DNA of 64,000 nt from Moraxellaceae bacterium (GCA_004173455.1 SECL01000004.1:1-64000); one strand, 5' to 3'. Numbered from the stretch's first letter, positions 31,094 to 41,855 are shown. The notes: a model not told the origin generated them from the sequence alone. Translations and numbers: made by a program.

Positions 31094-31588
31094 ATGATTA
31101 CCCAACAAATTACTGCAGTGGCGTTGAAGCTCATTGCGATCTGGTTGGTATTGCAGATGTTTTTAAATATTCCCAGTTTAGTCATGCTGCTCACTCATCT
31201 GGAGCAATATCAGCAAAAAGCTATTCCTGCTGTCATTTATTTCTGGATGATTACCTGTTTTCTGATTATTGGTCTGGTAGCTGCCTATTTGATTTTCAAG
31301 ACCGCCACATCAGTGTTGACTTCTGCCAAAACACAAACCACTTTGGCCTTAGGTGAGGATTCACAAAAAGTCCTATTTCAATTTTCAGGCATTTATTTTG
31401 TAGTGCGTTCGCTGGCTCAGTTGCCTGCTGCGTTTGCCGTGATTCCTATTACACCGGTGGTCGATTTAGTGAATCTCTTGGGATTTGTCGGGATTGTAAT
31501 CCAACTGTTGGCCGGATTGTGGTTGGTTATCTATCCAGGATTTTGGCTAAATTTATTACGTGGTTTTAGAAAGCATAAGCCTTTATAA
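31094..31588 (+). CDS. Predicted four-helix membrane protein
   Basis: The preferred ATG at 31094 (MITQQITAVALKLIAIWLV...) gives a 164-residue protein with about four hydrophobic segments: residues 7-33, 45-70, 105-125 and 130-155. There are no catalytic motifs. A start at 31052 would add 14 residues. The family is not recognised, and no functional partner is adjacent. The context is a run of small unrelated single genes between the ilv operon and dinB, so nothing suggests a role beyond an inner-membrane location. Confidence 0.55.
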   Translation: MITQQITAVALKLIAIWLVLQMFLNIPSLVMLLTHLEQYQQKAIPAVIYFWMITCFLIIGLVAAYLIFKTATSVLTSAKTQTTLALGEDSQKVLFQFSGIYFVVRSLAQLPAAFAVIPITPVVDLVNLLGFVGIVIQLLAGLWLVIYPGFWLNLLRGFRKHKPL

Positions 31589-31867
31589 AGTATCGCTTAA
31601 TCTGATGTCATGGTTATTTTGAACGATGAGTAAAATAGGACAGGCATAAACAATAAAATAGGCATTTAAAGCGTTTAAAAAGCCTATTTCTTAATTTTAG
31701 TTAAGCTATGGTTTACAAAAGATACTAACTCAACAGTAAAATTTACAAATAACCGTGATTTTCTGCATGGTATTCAAATTTTTTACAAGAAATAGTTGTT
31801 GAAACTAACAATGAATTTCAGCAATTTGGATTTATACATTCTTATAGTTGTGGGTAAGGGGGCAGGC

Positions 31868-32179
31868 ATGAATCATCATCGTTATTTGCATGAACAAGCA
31901 CTGTGCCGTGAGTTAAACAATATCGTTTACTGGCGTTTGCTATACCGCACAACATTAATGTGTCTGGCAGTATTTACCATAGTTGGGTTACTGATGCAGG
32001 ACTTTTTAGAGCAAACAAATTATCTAAAAATAATGGATATCACTAGCCTGATAGTTGGTCCATTATTGATGGCAGAGCTGATTGTAAGATGGGATAAATA
32101 TTCCAATAAGTCATGGAATAGCATGTTGTTATTGGCCAGCTTTATTATCGTATTGTCTGCCTTGCATATATTTTACTAA
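31868..32179 (+). CDS. Small predicted membrane protein
   Basis: The chosen ATG at 31868 is preceded by AAGGGGGCAGGC, a good ribosome site, and gives a 103-residue protein (MNHHRYLHEQALCREL...). It contains about three hydrophobic segments: TTLMCLAVFTIVGLLM, ITSLIVGPLLMAELIV and SMLLLASFIIVLSALHIFY. An upstream TTG at 31796 is possible but lacks a ribosome site. The family is unknown. It stands alone and converges on dinB. Confidence 0.5.
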   Translation: MNHHRYLHEQALCRELNNIVYWRLLYRTTLMCLAVFTIVGLLMQDFLEQTNYLKIMDITSLIVGPLLMAELIVRWDKYSNKSWNSMLLLASFIIVLSALHIFY

Positions 32180-32210
32180 GTGCATTAATTCTGCTTATGA
32201 TTAAGTATTT

Positions 32211-33296
32211 TTATTCCAGTAATCGAAGTTGTGCCTGTTCCTGCTGTAAAGCCAATTCAGCGACGCCAACGCCCGCTAAGCGGAACATCAATTGCGTGTT
32301 CAGTTCAGGCGCTAGGCGTTCAATAATATGCAGTACTGCCACCTGAAACTCATCGTAATGTGGAATATAGCTGGAGTAGGTGACCGATCGGGTGATGGTT
32401 TTAAACTGACTGGTTTTAAGTTTAATCGTGACGGTGCGTGCGCTAATTTGTTTTTTCTGCATTTGTTCCCACACCTGATGCGCCAGATGAAGCCAGTGTT
32501 CAGCTAGGTCTGGCAGAAATTTATCATCACTAAACGTGGTTTCCTTGGAAAGCTGCTGTCGTTCCCGACTGGCATTGACCGGACGCTCATCAATACCGCG
32601 TGCCAGATCATATAGCCGATAGCTATAGCGCCCAAAATGATGTGCCAATTCCGCCTGACTATGTAATGCGAGTTCTCCTACTGTTTGTATTCTGAGATTT
32701 TGCATCTTTTGCAAAGTCACCTGTCCTACGCCCGGGATTTTCCCAACCGGCAGCGTGGGTAAAAACTGTGCGACCTGATGAGGCTTTATCACGCATAAGC
32801 CATTGGGTTTATTCCAGTCCGAAGCAATTTTGGCCAGAAACTTATTTGGGGCAACACCAGCAGACGCGGTTAATCCAGTGTGAGCAAAGATGTCAGCCCG
32901 AATCGCTTGTGCAACATCGGTTGCAGTGGGCAAATTTTTAAAATTGCTGGTCACATCCAGATAGGCTTCATCCAGCGATAAGGGTTCTATCAGGTCGGTA
33001 TAGTGCTGGAAGATGTCATGGATTTGTCGGGAGACTTCGCGGTATTTATCAAAACTGGGTGCAATATAAATGGCATGGCTACAAAGCTGCTTTGCGCGAG
33101 CGACTGACATGGCAGAGCGTAAACCAAACTGGCGTGCTTCATAAGACGCGGCACAAATCACTGAGCGTGGCCCATCCCATGCAACCACTACAGGCTGACC
33201 ACGCAAATGAGGTTTATCGCGAAGTTCTACAGAAGCATAAAACGCATCCATGTCGATATGCACAATTTTACGCACATATGATCCTGATTGAGCCAA
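32211..33296 (-). CDS. dinB: DNA polymerase IV
   Basis: The 361-residue Y-family translesion polymerase has both catalytic acidic centres: Asp15 in HIDMDAFYASVELR and Asp109-Glu110 in PLSLDEAYLD. It also has the helix-hairpin-helix segment VGKIPGVGQVTLQKM and a C-terminal little-finger domain. It bypasses damaged bases and contributes to stress-induced mutagenesis. A LexA box is not visible upstream, in keeping with Moraxellaceae, which lack classical LexA control. Length is normal. Confidence 0.95.
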   Translation of the reverse strand: MAQSGSYVRKIVHIDMDAFYASVELRDKPHLRGQPVVVAWDGPRSVICAASYEARQFGLRSAMSVARAKQLCSHAIYIAPSFDKYREVSRQIHDIFQHYTDLIEPLSLDEAYLDVTSNFKNLPTATDVAQAIRADIFAHTGLTASAGVAPNKFLAKIASDWNKPNGLCVIKPHQVAQFLPTLPVGKIPGVGQVTLQKMQNLRIQTVGELALHSQAELAHHFGRYSYRLYDLARGIDERPVNASRERQQLSKETTFSDDKFLPDLAEHWLHLAHQVWEQMQKKQISARTVTIKLKTSQFKTITRSVTYSSYIPHYDEFQVAVLHIIERLAPELNTQLMFRLAGVGVAELALQQEQAQLRLLE

Positions 33297-33475
33297 TAGG
33301 GTAGGCGATATCCCAGATTATAAGCGCTGGAACAGCTACACCAATTATTATTTTAGTCATTTATCACATCATATCCAATCATCTGACAATATTATTCGAA
33401 TCACAGGATTGGTTGTCTAGCGAACAGTCCTGATGTTTAAATGATAAGTTAAGTCATTCATGGATTTCATTCATA

Positions 33476-34222
33476 ATGACTTGGTATCCTATACCTTATG
33501 AGAGCGCCCGCATGTTAGCCACACCTCAAGTCAGCTTATATGAATCATTGCTCAAAAATTCATGGCAGCGTATTTGCCAGCAGTTGAGTCTACAAGCCCA
33601 TTTTATATTGACCGCTCAGGTTTATCAGGAATTGCTGGATTGTTATAGTCAGCCACATCGTGCTTATCATAGTGTACAGCATCTTGCCGAATGCATTGAC
33701 TTGTTTGAACAGGTGGGTCATCTGGCAGCGCATCCAGCGCAACTGGAACTTGCGCTCTGGTTTCACGATGCGATTTACCAGACTCAGCCCTCGCCTGATC
33801 AGTCAAACCCTGCACAAAACAGTCATGAACAGCCTAGCAATCAACGACGTAGCAACGAACAGCGTAGTGCAGATTGGGCAGCGCAATTTTTAAATCACTG
33901 TGACGCTAATCCTGCCATGATTGAACAGGTAATAGATCTGATCATGGCAACTCAGCATCATCAGGCCAGCGATGCGGATGAGCAGCTCATGATTGACATT
34001 GACCTTGCCATATTGGGCAGCACGCCCACACGTTTTGCACAGTATCAACAGCAGATCAGCAAAGAATATGATTTTGTCGAACCTGCATTATTTGCCGTTA
34101 AGCGCAGGGAAGTGCTGGCCGGTTTTTTCCAGCGTCCGCGAATTTATCAGACCGCTTATTTTTATGAACATTATGAGCAGCAAGCACGCCAGAATTTGCA
34201 GGATGCACTCAATGCATTGTGA
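33476..34222 (+). CDS. HD-domain metal-dependent phosphohydrolase-like protein
   Basis: The 248-residue protein has the COG4339-like arrangement: histidines in YHSVQHLAECIDL (His65, His69), the HD pair His97-Asp98 in LALWFHDAIY, ATQHHQASD, and a later Asp in LMIDIDLAILG. These residues should bind a divalent metal. The substrate is unknown; nucleotides are typical for the HD superfamily. A Gln/Asn/Ser-rich stretch near residues 103-125 (PSPDQSNPAQNSHEQPSNQ) is an unusual insertion. ATG 33512 is an alternative start; neither has a clear ribosome site. Confidence 0.8.
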   Translation: MTWYPIPYESARMLATPQVSLYESLLKNSWQRICQQLSLQAHFILTAQVYQELLDCYSQPHRAYHSVQHLAECIDLFEQVGHLAAHPAQLELALWFHDAIYQTQPSPDQSNPAQNSHEQPSNQRRSNEQRSADWAAQFLNHCDANPAMIEQVIDLIMATQHHQASDADEQLMIDIDLAILGSTPTRFAQYQQQISKEYDFVEPALFAVKRREVLAGFFQRPRIYQTAYFYEHYEQQARQNLQDALNAL

Positions 34223-34296
34223 TCAATCATAAATTATTGAAACTTGACTGCGAATGATTTAGGCGTGAGCTACATAGCTTAAGGCCGCACATAAAA

Positions 34297-34336
34297 AAGC
34301 CCGACTATATTCATCCTGAATGGTCGGGCATTTCTT
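34297..34336 (+). terminator. Terminator after the HD-domain gene
   Basis: GCCCGAC (34299-34305) pairs with GTCGGGC (34323-34329), preceded by an A-run and followed by ATTTCTTT. The rest of the interval to 34660 holds no gene that I can support; only a TATAAT-like element near 34485 stands out. Confidence 0.7.
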
Positions 34337-34660
34337 TAGCATCCTGCTATACATCCTGTGTCCCGAAATACTATTCGAGCCTTGCGATTCATATTCACCT
34401 TCCAGTGAACGCTATCCATATGGCTAAATCCTTGCCATGTCATCCTTGATTCGCTAAACACATCATCGCGTATTTGACTAGGCTATAATAGTCGCTACAA
34501 CGCCAAACACTGTACGCCACGGCTTACAAAAGTTAACACACCGTTAAACTGAGAATGCTTTGACTAACATAAAATGAACTTTACAGAGATGCTAATGAGG
34601 ATTGTAGTTTAATAATCCTGTAGCATGTTTAAACGGATTTGTAGGACCAACTTAACAATA

Positions 34661-35488
34661 ATGAAAATTCATCATCTGAATTGTGGAACGTTTTGCCCCA
34701 GTTGCCAGCGTCTGCTGGAAGGCAAGGGTGGATGGCTGCAAGCGGCTAATATGTGTTGTCATTGTCTGGTAATTGAAACCAATGAAGGGCTGATTCTGGT
34801 CGATACTGGTCTTGGCGTACAGGATGTACTGACACCAAAACATCTGGGTCGTACCTTTAGAAACCTGATGCGGCCAAAACTGGAGCTGGAAGAAACGGCG
34901 TTGTTTCAGCTAGACCAGATGGGCTACAACCGCCGTGAGGTGCGGCATATTGTGCTAACGCATTTGGATCTGGATCACGCCGGTGGCATTGCGGATTTCC
35001 CTGCTGCAAAAATTCATGCCTGTAGTACCGAAATTGAAGCGGCACTCAGGCCGCACTGGCGAGATAAATTGCGCTACCGGCCTAAGCAGTTTGAGTTTAA
35101 TCCCAAGTGGGCAGCCACGATTAATACTACTGATACATGGTTCGGCTTTGAGAATATTCAACGCCTTAAAGGCTTAAAAGAAGAAGTTATACTGATACCT
35201 TTACATGGTCATACCCGGGGTCATTGCGGGGTAGCGGTAAAGCAGTCGAGCGGCAAATGGCTTTTTCATGTCGGTGACCTGTATATGGATCGCCGCAGCT
35301 TATACGGCAAGGCACCGGCTGCCATGAAGCAATGCGAAAACCTGCTGGCCGTGGATAACAAACAACGCTTAAGCTATGTCAACCGGGTACGTCAGCTAAT
35401 TGATGAGCATGGTGAGCAAGTAGAAGTGTTTTGCGCCCATGATATGAGCGAGCTGAACTATTATCGGGAAGAGCTGCTGACCGAGTAA
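34661..35488 (+). CDS. Metallo-beta-lactamase-fold hydrolase
   Basis: The 275-residue protein has the MBL metal-binding motif HLDLDH at residues 101-106 (in VLTHLDLDHAGG), with further ligands His in LHGHTRGHCG, Asp in HVGDLYM and His in FCAHDMSEL. It belongs to the broad group with quorum-quenching lactonases and related hydrolases, but the substrate cannot be called. The N terminus is unusually cysteine-rich (CGTFCPSC and NMCCHC), possibly a further metal site. The ATG at 34661 gives the family-like start MKIHHLNCGT; an earlier ATG at 34625 would add twelve residues. Confidence 0.85.
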   Translation: MKIHHLNCGTFCPSCQRLLEGKGGWLQAANMCCHCLVIETNEGLILVDTGLGVQDVLTPKHLGRTFRNLMRPKLELEETALFQLDQMGYNRREVRHIVLTHLDLDHAGGIADFPAAKIHACSTEIEAALRPHWRDKLRYRPKQFEFNPKWAATINTTDTWFGFENIQRLKGLKEEVILIPLHGHTRGHCGVAVKQSSGKWLFHVGDLYMDRRSLYGKAPAAMKQCENLLAVDNKQRLSYVNRVRQLIDEHGEQVEVFCAHDMSELNYYREELLTE

Positions 35489-35518
35489 AGATTAGAAATA
35501 TTATAGGCATAACAGCAT

Positions 35519-35557
35519 AAAACCTGTTTTTGGGCATCTTAAAACAGGTTTTATTTT
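35519..35557 (+). terminator. Terminator after the metallo-hydrolase gene
   Basis: AAAACCTGTTTT (35519-35530) and AAAACAGGTTTT (35541-35552) are complementary and are followed by ATTTT. It is a clear intrinsic terminator for the plus strand. Confidence 0.8.
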
Positions 35558-35560
35558 AGG

Positions 35561-35589
35561 AAAAACCAGCTCATACAGAACTGGTTTTT
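35561..35589 (-). terminator. Terminator overlapping the stop of the RND transporter gene
   Basis: AAAAACCAG (35561-35569) pairs with CTGGTTTTT (35581-35589) around the stop codon. Read on the minus strand the hairpin ends in a T-run, so it should stop transcription of the efflux operon. Confidence 0.7.
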
Positions 35590-38500
35590 TTGTATTTATG
35601 AACCTGCCGAATAGTCCAGTTTTTCATGTCGTCCAGATAGGTATAAATTACCGGAACAACAACCAGTGTAAGCAGGGTAGAGGTCAGTACACCCCCAATA
35701 ATGGCATGTGCCATGGGCGCGCGTTGTTCGGCACCTTCACCCAGTCCCAGCGCCAATGGCAACATGCCCATAATCATAGCGCTGGTGGTCATCAAGATAG
35801 GTCGCAAGCGTGTTTGGCCTGCCTGAATAATCGCGTCCTCACGTGCTTGGCCTTCGCCTCTGGCCTGATTTATAAAATCAATGAGCAAGATGGCATTTTT
35901 GGTGACTAGTCCCATTAGCATAATAATCCCAATAATAGAAAACATATTGAGGGTACTGTGGAACAGGAACAGCGCCATAAATACGCCAATCAACGATAGT
36001 GGCAGCGAAGCCATAATGGTGAGTGGATGCAAGAAACTATTGAACTGTGAACCGAGCACCATATAAATAAACAGGATGGCCAGAATTAGAGCAGTGGTAG
36101 CATAGCCAATGGATTCTTCCATGTTTTTATTGCCGCCCAGCGTTTGAAACTTATAACCCGGTGGCAATTTCATGTCCTGCTGAATGCGTTTGATATCCTC
36201 ACCAATATCGCCTGCTGGACGTCCTGATGTATTGGCATCAATCAACACCTCACGGAACAGGTTGCGCCGGTTGATTTGTGAAGCGCCCAGCGTTTGTTCA
36301 AAGGTGGCGACCTGCGATAGCGGTATTAAAGTAGGCTGTTGGCTTTGACCCAGATTGCTAGAGGTAAAATACAGGCTTTGCAGTTGATTGATATTTTGCC
36401 GTCCGCTTTCGGGTAAACGAACATTCACATCATAGTTTTCGCCATGCGGATCTTGCCAGGTCGTGATGTTATCACCCGCCAGCAATGGGCGCAGGGCTTG
36501 TCCAATTTGTCCAACTGAAAGTCCCAGATCACTGGCAGCTTCACGGTTCAAATGTATGGCCAGCGTGGGTTTTGGCTCGGCTAGCGAAGAACGCAGATCC
36601 ACAATGCCGGGAACGGTTCTGACTTTGCTCATAAACTGGTCAGATAGTTTTTGCAACTGATTTAACTCGGGACCCGTGATCGACACCATGATTGGCTTTA
36701 AACCACCGGAAATACTGTCGTCATCAGCTGAAACCGAAGTCACTTTTATGCCGGCAACCGATTGCAACTCCTGTCGAATATCATTAACCAAAACTTTTAA
36801 ACCGCGTTCACGATCGTTTTTAGGTTTAAGACTTACGCGCAATGTTGCCCGATTACGGCCACGACTTCCGGTTGAGTTGATAGAGCCATAAGTGGTAACT
36901 ACTTCCGGGAAGTCACGCAAAATCCGGTCTACCTGCTTTACCTTGGCTTCGGTGTATTGCAGGGTAGAATCAACTGGTGTTTCAAACTGCACCTTAAGCT
37001 CGCCCAGATCCGGTGTGGGTACAAATTCCTTGCCAATCAGGCCTGCCAACATAAAGGCAATCACCAGTGACAACAGCGCACCACCTAATGTCAAAATGCG
37101 AAAACGCAGGCAAAATTTTAAAATGCCGGTATACACTGCATTTAAGCGGTCAATTTGCTTGGTAGTATTATCCAAAAAGCGCTGAAATCCATTTTTCTTT
37201 CGATCACTTTCTGGTTTTTCCGGCCAAATTGCAGACAGCATGGGATCAAGCGTAAAACTGACAAACATGGACAGCAACACCGCAGCACTTACCGCTACAC
37301 CAAACTGGTAAAAGAAACGCCCAATAATGCCGCCCATAAAGGCCACTGGCAAAAACACCGCTACAATCGTCAGCGTGGTGGCGAGTACCGCTAGACCAAT
37401 TTCACGCGTGCCGTCTAGTGCCGCCTGCTTATGATCCTTGCCCATAGCGGCATGCCGTACAATGTTTTCACGCACTACAATGGCATCATCAATCAGCAAG
37501 CCAATACACAGCGCCATGGCCATCAGGGTCATCAAGTTAATACTAAAGCCAAACGCCCAGATGACTGCTAGCGTACCAAACAATGAAATGGGCAAGGTTA
37601 GCCCGGTAATAATGGTTGAGCGCCAGGAACCCAAAAACAGCAATACAATAAAGATGGCCAGTACACCGCCTTCAATCAGGGTTCTGACCACATCCGAAAT
37701 GGAAGCACGGATAGACTTGGCACGGTCAGAACTTAAGGTAAAGGTCACGCCAACAGGTAATTGTTGTTTAATGTCTGCCAACACCGCCTTACTCTGGTCA
37801 ACCACTTTAATAACGTTGGCGTCCGAGGTTTTTAAAATATCCAGACTGATGGCATTGTTGCCATTGAAGTAGGCGCCAGTATCGGCTTCAGCCTGACTAT
37901 CAACAACATTGGCGACCTGTGATAAATAAATCGGTGTTTGGTTGCGCCGGGCAACAATCAAGCGATTAAAGTCTACAGGATTTTGCAACCGTCCCTTGAC
38001 TTCAACTACCAGTTCCTGATTACCACGCTTAAGTGTGCCACTGGGCAGTTGCAGGTTTTCGGTGTGTAATACCTCAATAATCTGGTTAATACTCACGCCC
38101 AGCGCCTGCATTTGTTCAGGCAATACTTCAATGCGAATCTGGCGTTGCACATCACCCAGCATGTTGACGTTACCCACGCCAGAAATGGTGCGTAGCTGTG
38201 GAATAATGCGCTGATCCAGATAGTTGCTCAAGTCGCGCATGGGCATATTATTAGAGCGAAAAATAACCGACAATACTGGCGCATCACTGGGGTTATAGCG
38301 CTCAATTAACGGATCTTCCACTTCATCACGCAATTCAGGTTGCACAATGGCAATCTTATCCCGCACATCCTGCGCTGCCAGCGTTGATGGCACATCCAGA
38401 TTAAATTCTACAATTACCGTGGACAAGCCTTCGCTGGACGATGAAATAACCTGTTTGACCCCCGAAATGGTATTGATGGAGTCTTCCAGTTTCTTGGTGA

Positions 38501-38687
38501 CATCCGATTCCACCATTTCAGGCGATGCACCCGGATAGGTGGTGTAAACCACTACATAGGGAAAATCAATATCCGGAAATTCTTCAACGGTCATGCGCTG
38601 CCATGAGGCCAGCCCTGTCACCATTAATGCCAGCATCAGCATGGCTGTAAATACGGGATTATTGACACTAATTCGGGTGAGCCACAT
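35571..38687 (-). CDS. RND efflux transporter, AcrB/HAE1-like
   Basis: The 1038-residue inner-membrane pump has the twelve-helix RND layout with two large periplasmic loops. It starts at the classical [22 protein letters not shown] and has the proton-relay pair Asp400-Asp401 in [13 protein letters not shown]. It uses the proton gradient to export hydrophobic compounds together with the adaptor encoded 69 bp upstream and an outer-membrane channel not encoded here. The sequence ([28 protein letters not shown]) resembles the broad HAE1/MexK-like branch; drug specificity is unknown. No local TetR-type regulator is seen. Confidence 0.93.
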   Translation of the reverse strand: MWLTRISVNNPVFTAMLMLALMVTGLASWQRMTVEEFPDIDFPYVVVYTTYPGASPEMVESDVTKKLEDSINTISGVKQVISSSSEGLSTVIVEFNLDVPSTLAAQDVRDKIAIVQPELRDEVEDPLIERYNPSDAPVLSVIFRSNNMPMRDLSNYLDQRIIPQLRTISGVGNVNMLGDVQRQIRIEVLPEQMQALGVSINQIIEVLHTENLQLPSGTLKRGNQELVVEVKGRLQNPVDFNRLIVARRNQTPIYLSQVANVVDSQAEADTGAYFNGNNAISLDILKTSDANVIKVVDQSKAVLADIKQQLPVGVTFTLSSDRAKSIRASISDVVRTLIEGGVLAIFIVLLFLGSWRSTIITGLTLPISLFGTLAVIWAFGFSINLMTLMAMALCIGLLIDDAIVVRENIVRHAAMGKDHKQAALDGTREIGLAVLATTLTIVAVFLPVAFMGGIIGRFFYQFGVAVSAAVLLSMFVSFTLDPMLSAIWPEKPESDRKKNGFQRFLDNTTKQIDRLNAVYTGILKFCLRFRILTLGGALLSLVIAFMLAGLIGKEFVPTPDLGELKVQFETPVDSTLQYTEAKVKQVDRILRDFPEVVTTYGSINSTGSRGRNRATLRVSLKPKNDRERGLKVLVNDIRQELQSVAGIKVTSVSADDDSISGGLKPIMVSITGPELNQLQKLSDQFMSKVRTVPGIVDLRSSLAEPKPTLAIHLNREAASDLGLSVGQIGQALRPLLAGDNITTWQDPHGENYDVNVRLPESGRQNINQLQSLYFTSSNLGQSQQPTLIPLSQVATFEQTLGASQINRRNLFREVLIDANTSGRPAGDIGEDIKRIQQDMKLPPGYKFQTLGGNKNMEESIGYATTALILAILFIYMVLGSQFNSFLHPLTIMASLPLSLIGVFMALFLFHSTLNMFSIIGIIMLMGLVTKNAILLIDFINQARGEGQAREDAIIQAGQTRLRPILMTTSAMIMGMLPLALGLGEGAEQRAPMAHAIIGGVLTSTLLTLVVVPVIYTYLDDMKNWTIRQVHKYKKTSSV

Positions 38688-38756
38688 ATTTTTACCTTAT
38701 TATCGACGTTGCCAATCCATGGATGTTCAAACCATCAAAAAGTAGCAGAGTAGTAC

Positions 38757-39872
38757 TTAACTGACCTTAACAGCGCTGCCATTGGCCTGTTCAGAGAATT
38801 TGACCAAGCTGACCATATCATCCGGCTGGATTCCCTTAACCAGTACGCTGTTACTGGCACGATCCTGCATGATGACTTCGACATTGATCTTTTGTAGCCG
38901 CTTCTGGCGAATGACCCAGACATAAGCCTGCTGCGCGTTATCTTGTCCAATTGCCTGTGCGGGTAAAACCAGACCGGACTGGCTGTTGTTCAGTTGAATG
39001 GAACCTTCAACATAATTACCAATCGCAAGGCTGGAAATAGGACTAGTGACATTGGCATAAAACTGTACTGCACGGCTGGCAGCATCAGTCACTGGATTAA
39101 TGCGTGAAATACGGGCTGCAAACGTTGGTTGGCTTTGGCCGGCAAGCTGGAACTGTATAGTCTGTCCCACTTGAATATTATTTTGTGTGGCTGGTGCTGA
39201 GCCTTGTAACTCAAGAGAGCTTGAATCGACAATTTCAAATAAGGTTTGACCTGTGGCCACCGTTTGCCCCATTTGTACCTGACGATTGGATACCACCCCA
39301 GAAATGGGTGCACTGACTACTGCATCATTTACTGCTTTTTGGGCAATATTTACCATGGCTTGCTGAGCCGCCAGATTTTCACGCTGTGCATGGGCATCCG
39401 CTTTACTACGTTCATATTCAATTTCAGAAATAAAGCCCTGCTTGAATAAACGCTGATTGCGTTCAGCCAGATTCTGGCTTAAGTCGGCCTGTGCTTTGGT
39501 CGCCGTATAGTTTGCCCGCGCTTGCAGTAGACGCGCCTGATCATCCTGATTGTTTAAGCGAAGTAAGGTCTGGCCTTTTTGCACGGGATTACCGTTATCT
39601 GCATATACCTGCGTAATCGTCCCTGAAGTTTGTGCCTGAACCGAAGTGCGCTGACGCGCCTGTAACGTGCCGGTAAACCGAATCTGGCTTGAAAGACTAC
39701 GATACTGAGGTTTTACTAAGTCAGTGCCAATGAGTTCAAGCTGGCGCGGCGCGGAAGATTCAGTTGTGGCAGAATTGCCACTTGAGGTTTCGGTTTTTTG
39801 GCAGCCCCATAATACGATGCAAAAGGTACAGACAAGGCATAGCCGTGCCGGTAAAACGTTTAAAGTTTTCAT
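38757..39872 (-). CDS. RND efflux periplasmic adaptor (membrane fusion protein)
   Basis: The 371-residue lipoprotein (lipobox LWGC, Cys24) carries the HlyD/AcrA-like order: a split lipoyl domain (GTLQARQRTSVQAQTSGTITQ... and ...APISGVVSNRQVQMGQTV), a helical hairpin between (about 110-190), a beta-barrel domain and a membrane-proximal domain ending ASNSVLVKGIQPDDMVSLVKF. It bridges the RND pump to an outer-membrane channel. It is the first gene of the two-gene efflux operon. Specificity is unknown. Confidence 0.92.
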   Translation of the reverse strand: MKTLNVLPARLCLVCTFCIVLWGCQKTETSSGNSATTESSAPRQLELIGTDLVKPQYRSLSSQIRFTGTLQARQRTSVQAQTSGTITQVYADNGNPVQKGQTLLRLNNQDDQARLLQARANYTATKAQADLSQNLAERNQRLFKQGFISEIEYERSKADAHAQRENLAAQQAMVNIAQKAVNDAVVSAPISGVVSNRQVQMGQTVATGQTLFEIVDSSSLELQGSAPATQNNIQVGQTIQFQLAGQSQPTFAARISRINPVTDAASRAVQFYANVTSPISSLAIGNYVEGSIQLNNSQSGLVLPAQAIGQDNAQQAYVWVIRQKRLQKINVEVIMQDRASNSVLVKGIQPDDMVSLVKFSEQANGSAVKVS

Positions 39873-40059
39873 AAAATCAAATCCAGATTTTATATAAAGT
39901 TACATGACGATTTAACGAAAAATGCAGGAATTACCACAAGATTCGCTGTAATTTTAATGGCTTATAGGTTTTATAACGTCCATGACAGTAAATCAAAGCC
40001 CTCACCATCATAGCAAAAGCTTTAAATTTGAGCATTAATTAGTTTAAGCTTTATAGGCA

Positions 40060-40752
40060 TTACATCGCTTTTAGACGATGAATAATCTCATTGTATTGCT
40101 GAATGACCTGTTGCTGTCGTTCATTAATCGCCAGAATATTCTGCTGCGCTTCAAACACATTTTTCTTATTGTCGGCAATACTTTTTTGCAGCATTGCCGG
40201 AATGGGCTTGTTCTGGCGTTCGTAGGTTGCAGCCTGTGCAATGTCATTACTTAACATGCGTTGTAAGCTAGCCAACTGGGTTTGCAAGTAACTTTTACGT
40301 GAAGCCATATCAGCAAGCATCTGATTACGCTTTACAATCGCTTGTGCTGCCGAACCATAAGTTCTGCGTAAATTAATGTCATCCTGACGCTGTGCGGCTT
40401 CCGCGTCACGTTTGGCTTTTTGGCGTGCATAGCTTTCGGTAGAGTAGGGCGGCACCCGCTTGATCACCTGCATATTACGGTCAAGCGCTTCATAGCCATA
40501 TCTTAAGTGCTGATCAGTAATTGTGCTGCTCAGACTAGGCTGGCCATTATTATTATAGTAACGATACCAGCGGATAATCGGCTGAGGGTTATTCACATTG
40601 GTCATTGAACCCGAATAACCATAGGCATCGGCAAAGGCAGAAAATGTCGGAAGTAAGATAGCACCAGTCAGCATGCTACCCAGCACAGCGATGCGCACAG
40701 ATGACCAGCCTGTTTTCAGCGGTAATGAAGCATCGTAAAAAAACTGGCTCAT
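40060..40752 (-). CDS. Exported coiled-coil hypothetical protein
   Basis: From the chosen ATG at 40752 the protein is 230 residues (MSQFFYDASLPLKTGWSSVRIAVLGSMLTGAILLPTFSAFA/D), giving a plausible, somewhat long, signal peptide; a start at 40830 would add 26 residues. The mature protein begins with a small region containing WYRYYNNNGQPSLSS that resembles DUF4124-type modules, then a long charged helix (about 100-225) that predicts as coiled coil. Function is unknown. The neighbours (efflux genes and the Pil-Chp cluster) are separate units, so context gives no lead. Confidence 0.65.
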   Translation of the reverse strand: MSQFFYDASLPLKTGWSSVRIAVLGSMLTGAILLPTFSAFADAYGYSGSMTNVNNPQPIIRWYRYYNNNGQPSLSSTITDQHLRYGYEALDRNMQVIKRVPPYSTESYARQKAKRDAEAAQRQDDINLRRTYGSAAQAIVKRNQMLADMASRKSYLQTQLASLQRMLSNDIAQAATYERQNKPIPAMLQKSIADNKKNVFEAQQNILAINERQQQVIQQYNEIIHRLKAM

Positions 40753-41089
40753 ATCCATATCCTGACTTAAAGAATGAGAACATTCTAACTTCCTGCCCAG
40801 CATTGTAGAAAAGCGCCTTAGTAAGGGCAATGGCTTTTACTGCAATTTAATCACATACCGCTATTTGACTATGCAAATTTGTGCTTTCAATGAATTAATA
40901 GGTATAAAACTGATTATTACAACATCCAAATACAAAAAATAGTGAACCGTTGGTTCAAACCTTGGCAATTGTGCATTGGCAAAACTGCTACAGGTATGCT
41001 AAAAAGTCAGTAGCAAATGGGGGAAGCAAGTAATGGTGAATAAACACCCACATAACTTGCGCTCAAGATAACACGGGAAGACGAAACCA

Positions 41090-41473
41090 ATGGAAGAAAA
41101 TTTTTCTGGCTTAAAGGTAATGGTAATTGACGATTCGAAAACGATTCGTAGAACCGCTGAAACACTGTTGCAAAAAGTAGGTTGTACAGTGTTTACCGCA
41201 GTTGATGGCTTTGACGCCCTTGCCAAGATTGCCGATTCAAATCCTGATATTATCTTTGTCGATATCATGATGCCGCGTCTTGATGGTTATCAGACCTGCG
41301 CCTTAATTAAAAATAACCAAACTTTTCAAAAAACGCCGGTCATCATGCTGTCTAGTAAAGATGGCCTGTTTGACAAGGCAAAGGGCCGAATTGTTGGCTC
41401 AGATGAATATCTGACTAAACCATTTAGTAAAGAAGAATTATTCAGTGCCATTCGACAGCACGTTAATATTTAA
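41090..41473 (+). CDS. pilG: Twitching motility response regulator PilG
   Basis: The 127-residue protein is a single CheY-like receiver domain with the phosphorylatable Asp58 in IIFVDIMMPRLDG, acidic pocket residues in VMVIDDSKTIRR, and Lys in YLTKPFSKEEL. It receives phosphate from ChpA and promotes pilus extension, partly through adenylate cyclase in Pseudomonas. It is the first gene of the Pil-Chp cluster, 11 bp before pilH. The order and motif give a secure call. Confidence 0.95.
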   Translation: MEENFSGLKVMVIDDSKTIRRTAETLLQKVGCTVFTAVDGFDALAKIADSNPDIIFVDIMMPRLDGYQTCALIKNNQTFQKTPVIMLSSKDGLFDKAKGRIVGSDEYLTKPFSKEELFSAIRQHVNI

Positions 41474-41484
41474 GGAGCAGCAGG

Positions 41485-41853
41485 ATGGCTCGTATTCTAG
41501 TAATTGATGACTCTCCAACCGAAACTTACCGTTTTCGTGAGATTTTACAGCGTAATGGTCATGATGTGCTTGAAGCAGCCAATGGCGCTGATGGCATTAG
41601 TGTGGCGCGTGCCGAGTTACCGGATTTAATCCTTATGGATGTAGTCATGCCCGGAATCAATGGCTTTCAGGCCACAAGGCAGCTAACACGCGGTGCAGAA
41701 ACCAAGCATATTCCTATTGTAATTGTCAGTACCAAGGATCAGGAAACTGACCGAGTATGGGGCAAAAGACAGGGAGCGCGTGACTATCTGACTAAACCGA
41801 TTGAAGAAACTTCTTTAATCCGGGTTATTCATCAACTTCTCTCGGCAGTCTAA
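41485..41853 (+). CDS. pilH: Twitching motility response regulator PilH
   Basis: This is the second receiver-only protein, 122 residues, with Asp52 in LILMDVVMPGINGF and Lys in YLTKPIEETSL. It has a strong AAGGAGCAGG ribosome site. In related systems PilH opposes PilG or acts as a phosphate sink of ChpA. It is followed by pilI after 2 bp, which indicates tight co-translation. Confidence 0.95.
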   Translation: MARILVIDDSPTETYRFREILQRNGHDVLEAANGADGISVARAELPDLILMDVVMPGINGFQATRQLTRGAETKHIPIVIVSTKDQETDRVWGKRQGARDYLTKPIEETSLIRVIHQLLSAV

Positions 41854-41855
41854 GC

